The translations under genes and the position numbers were made by a program. Shown here piece by piece: positions 17,186 to 25,071 of a stretch of DNA of 32,490 bases; position 1 is the stretch's first letter, and each line of letters begins with the position of its first letter. Below the pieces are notes generated by a model that was given only the letters and a program-made list of their open reading frames with translations, had not been told where the DNA came from and made no database searches. Origin of the DNA: Candidatus Chisholmbacteria bacterium RIFCSPLOWO2_01_FULL_49_14. GTDB taxonomy: Bacteria; Patescibacteriota; Microgenomatia; UBA1400; Chisholmbacteraceae. The stretch spans positions 1 through 32,490 of the forward strand of contig MHCL01000017.1 in NCBI GenBank assembly GCA_001816915.1, written 5' to 3'.

Positions 17186-18073
17186 CTATTTGGACAAACA
17201 CTGAACCAGAAATGATATCCGCGTGTCCAGGAGTTTGAGATTTTCTTTTGGCGAAAGGTTGTTTGCATGTCCTCCGCCGGTCCCTTCGTATTCGTAAATC
17301 TGGCTCGATATACCGACACTCTTGAGTGCCGCAACCATGCGCTCCATCTGGCTTCTCGGGACCAGATGATCGTTTGTGCTTCTGGTAAACAACCAGGCTG
17401 CCGGATCCTGAACGGAGACGTGGGTGATGGGAGACAAATCCCTATAGAGCTGAGGATCATCCTCATACGTCACACCCCCGAAAAATTTGTCAACGAATTG
17501 CTGCTTTACAGGAGAATCCTGATAAAACGTTGGGTCGGTAAAATCAGTCGGACCATAATTGTTGGCAACGCAGTTGACTTTATTGGGAAACTCCATGGTT
17601 CCCAAAAGGGAACTGACATAGCCTCCCAAACTTCCTCCCATCGCCGCGATTCGCTGGGGATCAACTTCCGGCCGCTGCTTTAACCAGGAAAGGGCGTCTC
17701 TATTGTCGGGCAAAATTACTTTGTATCCGGGAGGAGGACTCTCCCGGAAGTTCACGGCTATCGCAACCAGCCCCTGTTTCGCCAACTGCCGGCAAATGAG
17801 GGAATAACCGGATTTATCCCCTCCTCCGCCGTGAATGAGGATCACACCGGGAACTTTCCCCGAGATGTTCTTCGGCTCACAGAGATCCAGTTTCTGCAAA
17901 GGTAATGTGCCGTAGGCAAGATCGTTGTCAACGATAATATCCCCGAAAAAGCCATCGGTCGCGGCAAGCCCCGAACTCTGCTTCTGACGGATGGCGATCA
18001 CCGAGGTAAGAAGCGTAAACAGCGTAAACAGACTGATAGCGATGATTCGATCTTTCTTCTCTTGGTGCATCAA
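17186..18073 (-). CDS. Alpha/beta hydrolase (dienelactone hydrolase/prolyl oligopeptidase-like), membrane-anchored
   Basis: GVILIHGGGGDKSGYS, AAMGGSLGGYVSSL nucleophile elbow, GGGHANN; N-terminal TM. Confidence 0.85.
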   Translation of the reverse strand: MMHQEKKDRIIAISLFTLFTLLTSVIAIRQKQSSGLAATDGFFGDIIVDNDLAYGTLPLQKLDLCEPKNISGKVPGVILIHGGGGDKSGYSLICRQLAKQGLVAIAVNFRESPPPGYKVILPDNRDALSWLKQRPEVDPQRIAAMGGSLGGYVSSLLGTMEFPNKVNCVANNYGPTDFTDPTFYQDSPVKQQFVDKFFGGVTYEDDPQLYRDLSPITHVSVQDPAAWLFTRSTNDHLVPRSQMERMVAALKSVGISSQIYEYEGTGGGHANNLSPKENLKLLDTRISFLVQCLSK

Positions 18074-18196
18074 AATCTGCTATTGATTGATACCAAATAA
18101 ATCTTAACACAGAGCATATTGAACTTCCAAGAACGTTGCGAAAAGTATCTATCTCAAGGAGAAGAAATGATGAACCCGTCTTCACTTTGGGAAAAA

Positions 18197-19444
18197 TCAG
18201 ACGATCTCCGTGAGAAGAATCTGTCCCGTTGCTCCCGCTCCGAAAAAGACCTGAAGTATCCGATCTCCCACCTGCAGGTTAGGCAGAACCCGCGCCATTT
18301 CCATTCCAAAGGTACAGGCCGGCGCATTGACATGCTCCCGACACCACGGCATAACGCTTTGCGAGAAACCGAGAAGCTTCTCCCGCAAGTGATTATGAAT
18401 CTGGAAACTCGGATGATGGGCCATGACATGCTCAACCCGTGAAGGATCAAACGGCTCTCCCATCCGTTCTCCGTACTGAACCTTGAATTTATCTGCAAGA
18501 CTACGCAGCAAGGTGAGAAACAAGCGGGTCGTTCCCAAATCATTCATGTACACCGCTTGGTCAGGTTTCGGATCAGGAATATGAGCTACCACTCCTCGCC
18601 CGTTCCTGCGCAACAATCCGCTGTACCCCTCTACCTCTTTGCCGGTAAAATCAATGGTCATTAGTCCCCCCAATGCTCCCCGCGTATCCGGTTCTCCGTG
18701 CGTCGCTCGCGCAAGCACACGCAAACGCTTCGGATCATAAACCAATGCCGCAGCTCGATCGGAAAAAAAAGACAACGACGTCCGATCGGTTACGCCCCTG
18801 GCATAGTTGTAGGCATCGGGATGTGTAAGATCAACCAAAGGCTCCCGCAATGACATCATCGTTTCGAGGCCGACAATCGCCTGCGGACCGTCCGGATAGT
18901 TAGCAGCCTCTTGCAGATGAAGGTCAAAGGCAAGCGCTGATGAATTACAAGCAGCGGCCACATATTCGGCGGGAACCTCACTGGAGACACCAAGGGAAGC
19001 CCGAACAAGGTTCGCGATGTCCTCAGAGAACGGCGTTGTCGAGGCAACGCTGATCCGTTTTAGATTTGAGGGATCGACTCCCACAGCCCGACAACTTTCA
19101 AGAATCGCCCTCCGGGACACTTCAGCTTGAAAGGGAAGAAGCTCGGAGTAAGGCATCAGCTTGCTCCAACGCGTCTGCGAAAATCCACTTTCAACATGAC
19201 TTCGGCCCAACTCTTCTCTCCCCATTACCCGTACGTGTTCATCTACCGCCCTGAGATGTTCATCCGGATTCATGGCAATCCCCCAGTCGCCGACGACCGC
19301 AGCCGCACCAAGCGCATGGTTCACCGCGGGTTCATGAAAGTGAAGTTCTTGGTACTCGACGGCTCGCTCCCCGACCATCCGGAGTTCGGATGAATATCCG
19401 TCTTCACCCTCATGGATAGATGCTTGCAGCAGATCATGACTCAT
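18197..19444 (-). CDS. Thiolase-fold protein resembling 3-oxoacyl-ACP synthase III
   Basis: AACNSSALAFDLHLQEA (candidate nucleophile Cys), VMAHHPSFQIHNHLREKLLG, NAPACTFGMEMARVL, VFFGAGATGQILLTEI. Confidence 0.7.
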   Translation of the reverse strand: MSHDLLQASIHEGEDGYSSELRMVGERAVEYQELHFHEPAVNHALGAAAVVGDWGIAMNPDEHLRAVDEHVRVMGREELGRSHVESGFSQTRWSKLMPYSELLPFQAEVSRRAILESCRAVGVDPSNLKRISVASTTPFSEDIANLVRASLGVSSEVPAEYVAAACNSSALAFDLHLQEAANYPDGPQAIVGLETMMSLREPLVDLTHPDAYNYARGVTDRTSLSFFSDRAAALVYDPKRLRVLARATHGEPDTRGALGGLMTIDFTGKEVEGYSGLLRRNGRGVVAHIPDPKPDQAVYMNDLGTTRLFLTLLRSLADKFKVQYGERMGEPFDPSRVEHVMAHHPSFQIHNHLREKLLGFSQSVMPWCREHVNAPACTFGMEMARVLPNLQVGDRILQVFFGAGATGQILLTEIV

Positions 19445-19562
19445 CTTGGGTTGTATTCTACACTAGAGAAAAGTGATCGCAAGAAGGAATCGGGGAACAT
19501 GCCAATCCCGGTGGAAGAGGAAAAACCACTCTATTCTCCAGCTGGATTTATGATGGAACCAA

Positions 19563-21359
19563 TTACATCTTCCGGGGAGCTTTGATACCAAGAAGAAAAA
19601 GCCCATTGGAAAGTATCTGCGAAACAGCGGTTGTCAGCTGCATCCGAAATGCCCGAACCCCTTTTTCTTTTGCCTGAAGGATCCGATGCTTGTTGTAGAA
19701 CGCGTTGAAACGCTGCGCCAGCTCAAAGAGATATCCGCAGATGACGTTGGGGGAAAATTCTTGAGCCGCCAGATCCACCGCCTCGGGATATCGATAGAGC
19801 CAGCGCAAAATGCTGAGTTCCTCAGCATTCAATTGAATACCTTTAAAGGATCCTACTTTAAAGGTTGAGTTTTTTGCTTGAGAAAGTACGCTTCGCGCTC
19901 TTGCGTACGTATACTGGAGATACGGCCCGCTGTTGCCCTCAAAACTGACCGACTCCTTGAAGTCAAACACAATATCCCGACCGATACTGCTCTTGAGGAG
20001 TGCGTACTTAACAGCCCCCAACCCGACCGTCTCCGCCACGGAATCCTGAATTGACTTATCAAGAGATCCGGCCTTTTGAATAATCTCCGTCACCCCGCCC
20101 TTTGCCTCATCCAAGAGCCACTCACCGGTTATCACATCTCCTGTTCTCGATGACATCTTTCCTCCCGGCAACCGTACCATCCCGTGCGAAATATGTTTCG
20201 TCTTCTGCCCGAGGGCCGGATTGATGAGTGAAAGGGCTTTCAGGACTACACGAAAATATTCATCGACTTCGTTACCGGTGATGATGACCGACTCATCAAA
20301 GGCAAAATCTTGGTACTTCGTGAGTGCCAAACCCAAATCCTTCGCCTCATAGGTCGGCAAACCCTGGGAATTAATGAACACTCTGGTATGCAGGCCATGC
20401 TTTTCTCCGGGGAAAACAATGGCACCCTGGCTCTCCTCGAAGATCCCATCCTTCAAATGTTGTTTGACGAGTTCCAGCCCAATCTTCCCAGCCTCCCGCT
20501 CGAAGTAGTAAAAATCGAATGCGGTCCCTAACCGTTTGTAAATGGACTCGAAGTACTCAAGGCTCCACTCCCTTCCCTTGTTGTAAAGCTCCTGAATCTC
20601 AGGATCCTGTGCATAAATCTTTGAATTAAGTTCCTTAATCTCCTTTTTGGCCCCCTCATCTTCTTCATAGGCTCTCGCACCCATCGCATAAGCCCGTCCT
20701 AATATTTTTACCCGTTCTTCGAGCGCCTTTTTCTCCCACTTTTGAATTTGTAATTTGGAATTTTGAATTTGCAAAAGCCCAAAAATGGCTTTGGCAACAT
20801 GCAGCCCGACATCACCCTGATAGTTTGCCCGCTTAACTGTGGCACCTGTCGCCTCCAGTAACCGCGCCAATGACTCTCCGACAATGTTTGAGTACAAATG
20901 ACCGATATGAAATTCCTTAAATGGGTTGGGATCTGTGAATTCAAGGAGAATCTTTTTTCCTTTACCCAAAGCATTCTCTCCATATTTATCTCCCAGATCT
21001 AAAATGCGTTTGAGTTCATCCAACAAAAAGTGTTCGGATATCCAAAAATTGATAAATCCCGGACCCGCTACCTCCACTTTGTGGAGAAATCCGAAATCCG
21101 AAATCCGAAATTCGAAATAGTCAGCAATCGCCTTTGCAATTTCCCTAGGAGTTTTATAGGGAGCAACCTGTGAGATTTTTTCATGCTTCATGCTTCGTGC
21201 TTCGTGCCTATGAAGTTGCTGGTGCAACTTCAGTGCGACATTCGTTGCATAGTCCCCATGCGCTTCATCCGCCGGATGCTCTAATGTTATATCTACCTGA
21301 GGAAGATTTAAGGCCTTCAACGCTTTTTTTATCTGAAGCTTCAGCTCATCTACAAACAT
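19563..21359 (-). CDS. argS: Arginyl-tRNA synthetase
   Basis: FTDPNPFKEFHIGHLYSNIVGESLARLLEATG, KMSSRTGDVIT, DALR-type C-terminus; start moved to MFVDELK. Confidence 0.95.
   Translation of the reverse strand: MFVDELKLQIKKALKALNLPQVDITLEHPADEAHGDYATNVALKLHQQLHRHEARSMKHEKISQVAPYKTPREIAKAIADYFEFRISDFGFLHKVEVAGPGFINFWISEHFLLDELKRILDLGDKYGENALGKGKKILLEFTDPNPFKEFHIGHLYSNIVGESLARLLEATGATVKRANYQGDVGLHVAKAIFGLLQIQNSKLQIQKWEKKALEERVKILGRAYAMGARAYEEDEGAKKEIKELNSKIYAQDPEIQELYNKGREWSLEYFESIYKRLGTAFDFYYFEREAGKIGLELVKQHLKDGIFEESQGAIVFPGEKHGLHTRVFINSQGLPTYEAKDLGLALTKYQDFAFDESVIITGNEVDEYFRVVLKALSLINPALGQKTKHISHGMVRLPGGKMSSRTGDVITGEWLLDEAKGGVTEIIQKAGSLDKSIQDSVAETVGLGAVKYALLKSSIGRDIVFDFKESVSFEGNSGPYLQYTYARARSVLSQAKNSTFKVGSFKGIQLNAEELSILRWLYRYPEAVDLAAQEFSPNVICGYLFELAQRFNAFYNKHRILQAKEKGVRAFRMQLTTAVSQILSNGLFLLGIKAPRKM
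19837..19866 (-). repeat. 30-bp palindromic element in frame within argS (encodes TFKVGSFKGI)
   Basis: atacctttaaaggatcctactttaaaggtt aligns without gaps to 26291-26320. Confidence 0.9.
20739..20771 (-). repeat. Heptamer array in argS coding region (QIQNSKLQIQ)
   Basis: aatttgt/aatttgg/aattttg/aatttgc. Confidence 0.85.
21085..21118 (-). repeat. Heptamer array in argS coding region (FEFRISDFGF)
   Basis: gaaatcc x3 / gaaattc / gaaatag. Confidence 0.95.
21181..21208 (-). repeat. Heptamer array in argS coding region (RHEARSMKHE)
   Basis: catgctt x2 / cgtgctt / cgtgcct. Confidence 0.95.
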
Positions 21360-21416
21360 GTGCCTAGTATACCAGCTCCTGAGGTTTCTGAAACGAAGCA
21401 AGAGAAGAAGTACGCG

Positions 21417-22064
21417 CTATTCGCTCATGGGAGCTACCCGATCAATAAAACCTATCTCTGCCAAACCATCCAAATCTCCGGATAGTGCCATAACCAGGCT
21501 CTTGGTAAGGGATCCATCCCCGGGTATACCTTCCCAGATCCGCTCAAAGATAGGAAGATAGTATTCATGACCATCATGAGGATCGAAAAACTCATCATAC
21601 GGAGCAACCGCGATGCTCAACAACCACGGCTCTTTTGCTTCTATCGACATCACCAACACTCCCAGCTCAAGCTCTTGCCATTGCAGGTAAAGAGCCCGAA
21701 TGGGATAAAAATCGTGCTCCTCCCCATGGATGGCATGCAAAATTGTGGAAACCAATCCCCGTACATCTTGAGCGTAGACCTCAACGGACTTCTTCTTGAG
21801 TGCTTGAGCAATATCCTGATTTGTATGATAACCATTCTCCGGAAGAAAAGGAGAGACATAATAATTAAAGAATTCCTCCCGCAAACTCGCGGCAAATCCC
21901 TCCAATGAATCTGTATCTAACTCGTCCGGATCAAACACGTTGACGGTTTCTGATGCTAGAGAAAAACTCTCAGATTCTTTGGCCTTTTCGAGAAAAGAGT
22001 CTGCACTGCGCAACACATCATCCCCATTTCCTGATCTTGATTGCAGCCATTCAATCTCATTCAT
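21417..22064 (-). CDS. Hypothetical protein
   Basis: 215-aa ORF with plausible composition. Confidence 0.6.
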   Translation of the reverse strand: MNEIEWLQSRSGNGDDVLRSADSFLEKAKESESFSLASETVNVFDPDELDTDSLEGFAASLREEFFNYYVSPFLPENGYHTNQDIAQALKKKSVEVYAQDVRGLVSTILHAIHGEEHDFYPIRALYLQWQELELGVLVMSIEAKEPWLLSIAVAPYDEFFDPHDGHEYYLPIFERIWEGIPGDGSLTKSLVMALSGDLDGLAEIGFIDRVAPMSE

Positions 22065-22122
22065 AATTTTACTCTAACACCCTGAGTATATTTTCACTAG
22101 CCGCACGTCTACTCTGAATAAA

Positions 22123-23028
22123 CTAATTGACCACCCAATACTTCTTTCCGTCAGAATCGACTTCGACGTCTCCGGAAATGTCGGTACGCAGAATCCGTGC
22201 CCCAACCTGATCCAAACGCATCAAAGTCTCCTGCGTCGGATGCCCGAATCGATTTTGTGCGCCGACGGAGATAATCCCCAATGCGGGATGCACCGCGTCC
22301 AAGAATTCCGCTGATGATGCGTATTTAGACCCGTGATGCCCGACTTTTAAAAGCTCAACCTTTCCAAGCACTCCATCGGCAACGAGTGCTTCCTCCGTAG
22401 AAAATCCGATATCGCCGACAAATAAAGCATCAAAATCCCCATACGTTAGTCTCGTAACGATCGAAGTTTCATTGATGTCCCCCTGATGGGTTGCTGCCCC
22501 CAAGATAGTTCCTCCGGTCTCAGGCTGCCACACCTCTGCCAAGCCGACCTGGTTACCGGGCCAAAGAACTGAAAGCTCAAACTCTCCTATGCGGATGATA
22601 TCACCACGGGATGGCAGATGAATGGAAGCTCCTTCCTTAAAAACGGCATCTTGAAATGCCCGAAAACCGGCGGTGTCATTGACAACCCCATTGACGATAA
22701 CCTGTTCAACGGCAAAGCGATCAAGAACGTCGACTAAGCCATTCATATGATCAGCCTGAGGGTGAGTTAAAACCACCACTTCGAGCGTCCTATCCCAGAA
22801 AGGAATGTGCTGCGACAGGCAATCCAAGACTTTGCTGTCGGGACCTCCGTCGATAAGCACCTGAGAAGATTGAGAGGACAGTAAGATCGCGTCTCCTTGA
22901 CCGACATCACAGGCAATGACGTGGGCATACTGATCGGGTAAGGAACGGATAATCCCGAAAAATAATCCTATTCCGATTGCGAAAATCAAGAAAATAATCC
23001 GAGGTATGGGATTTGCGCCGCTCATCAC
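22123..23028 (-). CDS. ComEC C-terminal-like metallo-beta-lactamase domain protein (separate polypeptide)
   Basis: IACDVGQGDAILLSS, VLIDGGPDSKVLDCL, VVVLTHPQADHMNGL, LKVGHHGSKYASS. Confidence 0.9.
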   Translation of the reverse strand: MMSGANPIPRIIFLIFAIGIGLFFGIIRSLPDQYAHVIACDVGQGDAILLSSQSSQVLIDGGPDSKVLDCLSQHIPFWDRTLEVVVLTHPQADHMNGLVDVLDRFAVEQVIVNGVVNDTAGFRAFQDAVFKEGASIHLPSRGDIIRIGEFELSVLWPGNQVGLAEVWQPETGGTILGAATHQGDINETSIVTRLTYGDFDALFVGDIGFSTEEALVADGVLGKVELLKVGHHGSKYASSAEFLDAVHPALGIISVGAQNRFGHPTQETLMRLDQVGARILRTDISGDVEVDSDGKKYWVVN

Positions 23029-24320
23029 TCGTCCCTCCTCTTGACTTGAATAACCGCCCGTGCAGGATGTCGGTTACTCTTCCATATCCAGAAAAACATC
23101 AGCGCGTAGTATGCGGCAACCCACCAGGCAGAATGAGAGGAAATGCTGATCGGGCGAAGCGGAAGTCCGTCAAACCAATTCACCACCACAATAAAAGCTT
23201 CCAACGGAACCCAGGCTAAGAGGGCAACGACTCGAGCCATATCCAGCCAGAGAAAACCGGCACCGGCCAGCAGTCCCCCAAAACCCATGATCACTGGAAC
23301 CAAATTCACGACAATCAGATTCACCAGAGGAGAAATCCAACTCACGCTCCCGAAATGGACCAGAAGGATGGGCAACACTGACAGTTGTGCGCCAAGTGTC
23401 ACTCCAAGATCCTCTGTGAGGTTTCTCCCAAGTAATCGGACGCCTCTGGCAAGCAGCGGAGTAAGTGTCGGTGTGAGCGCCAAAATGCCGAAGGTAGCCG
23501 CCACCGACAGTTGAAATCCAACATCATAGATCAGCAGTGGCGAGATCAACGCCATAAGCATTGATGTCAGTAAAAGCACCCATAATCCATGATATTGCTT
23601 GCCGAGAAACTGCGCGATAAACGCCAGTGATCCCATAATCGCGGCGCGAATAATCGGCGGTTCACCTCCGGCCATGATGGTATAAAGGATAATTCCCAAA
23701 ATCGCCAGAGGTAACACCCACCGCCTGTTGAGGAATTGCCCGAGCATGGTCATCAACAGTCCCGCCACCACCGAAACGTTATACCCGGAAGCGACAATCA
23801 CATGGATGGTGCCCGTTTGCCGCAGCGCTCGTTCGAAATCCTGCGCTAAACTTCGATGCACCCCTAAAACCACTCCTGCTGTCAGCGAGGCGTGCGGTTC
23901 GGGCAGTAAATCTGAGAAAATCTCTTGGAGACTTTGTCTCACCCCGTAGATCGAAGCGATGATCCGAATCGCCAGCGGACTTGCAACTCCATTCGTCTCC
24001 TGCAGTATGCGAATTTCTGGATAGATCAACCATAGTTCCGTTTGTCCGGAATCTGTCAGCCGTTCTTGGATATTGCCAATCAGTTGTACATGATCACCAT
24101 ACGAGAACCTCGGAAATGGTTCAGAGAGTACTTGGAAGCGTTCAATACGCATGATCTGTATTGATGCTTTTAGATATGGTTGTGAAGTCACATATCCTTG
24201 AATCCTTACCATGCTGTCGTTGGGGATCACATCGGTTGAATAGAGCGCTGCATGGTAGCGTAGAACCCACAGACCGGATAGTGCAATCAATAGCGTACTT
24301 ATTATAATAATACGCATCAT
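23025..24320 (-). CDS. comEC: ComEC/Rec2 competence membrane channel domain protein
   Basis: LTAGVVLGVHRSLAQDFERALRQTGTIHVIVASGYNVSVVAGL, GGEPPIIRAAIMG; multi-TM; overlaps the MBL gene by ATGA. Confidence 0.9.
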   Translation of the reverse strand: MMRIIIISTLLIALSGLWVLRYHAALYSTDVIPNDSMVRIQGYVTSQPYLKASIQIMRIERFQVLSEPFPRFSYGDHVQLIGNIQERLTDSGQTELWLIYPEIRILQETNGVASPLAIRIIASIYGVRQSLQEIFSDLLPEPHASLTAGVVLGVHRSLAQDFERALRQTGTIHVIVASGYNVSVVAGLLMTMLGQFLNRRWVLPLAILGIILYTIMAGGEPPIIRAAIMGSLAFIAQFLGKQYHGLWVLLLTSMLMALISPLLIYDVGFQLSVAATFGILALTPTLTPLLARGVRLLGRNLTEDLGVTLGAQLSVLPILLVHFGSVSWISPLVNLIVVNLVPVIMGFGGLLAGAGFLWLDMARVVALLAWVPLEAFIVVVNWFDGLPLRPISISSHSAWWVAAYYALMFFWIWKSNRHPARAVIQVKRRDE

Positions 24321-24420
24321 AATAGATCAAGTTTATCGTCGTTTGGCAACCGACTCGCAGGAATAGCAATCGATGTTTTTATGAGAATTCCTGCGCATTC
24401 CGGAGCATGAGATAAGCTGG

Positions 24421-25056
24421 TTAATAAAGCGAAATTTGAGATTTGATGCGTTCAAAAACATTTTTTGGGATACCTGCCTTGGATGTCAATTCGGAAAGAT
24501 CTCCGTACGGCCGATTGTCGACGATCGCCTGCGCCCGCTTTTCACCAATTCCCCAGAGAGAATCCAACTCCGCGAGGCTTGCCGTGTTAACATTTATCGT
24601 TTGGGTTTGATATCCAATCACCGCCCCACCGGCATCCGCCGGATTGTTTGAACCAAGAGTTTCTGCCGACAGATCTTCAGAAACGGTTGGAATATAAAGC
24701 TTGATGCCATCCGATAACAATTGTGCAAGATTGATATACTTCTCCACCCAATTCCGATCGGCATCCGCGGAAAATCCGCCGGCGGCAACCAACGCATCAT
24801 TCACTCGAGCCTCTCGGGGAAGACGGTAGAGTCCTGGTTTCTCAACGGCGCCTGCCACATCGACAACAATTTCTAGAGTACCGCTGGGCTCTGCCTCTTG
24901 AACAGGAATGATCTCAACCGTCGGTTTACTTCGGTTTATCGCGATGGTAACAGCGGAAAGCACACCCACGCCCAGCAGAAAGAGGCCTATCAGGGCAAGA
25001 AGCAGCGTCACCCGGTGTTCCTCAAAAACCCGATCGAGGTTGAGCAGGAAATTCAT
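24421..25056 (-). CDS. comEA: ComEA-like DNA-binding protein (SLBB + helix-hairpin-helix)
   Basis: DVAGAVEKPGLYRLPREARVNDALVAAGGF and INVNTASLAELDSLWGIGEKRAQAIVDNRP. Confidence 0.9.
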   Translation of the reverse strand: MNFLLNLDRVFEEHRVTLLLALIGLFLLGVGVLSAVTIAINRSKPTVEIIPVQEAEPSGTLEIVVDVAGAVEKPGLYRLPREARVNDALVAAGGFSADADRNWVEKYINLAQLLSDGIKLYIPTVSEDLSAETLGSNNPADAGGAVIGYQTQTINVNTASLAELDSLWGIGEKRAQAIVDNRPYGDLSELTSKAGIPKNVFERIKSQISLY

Positions 25057-25071
25057 GGGCAGCGTCCGGCT

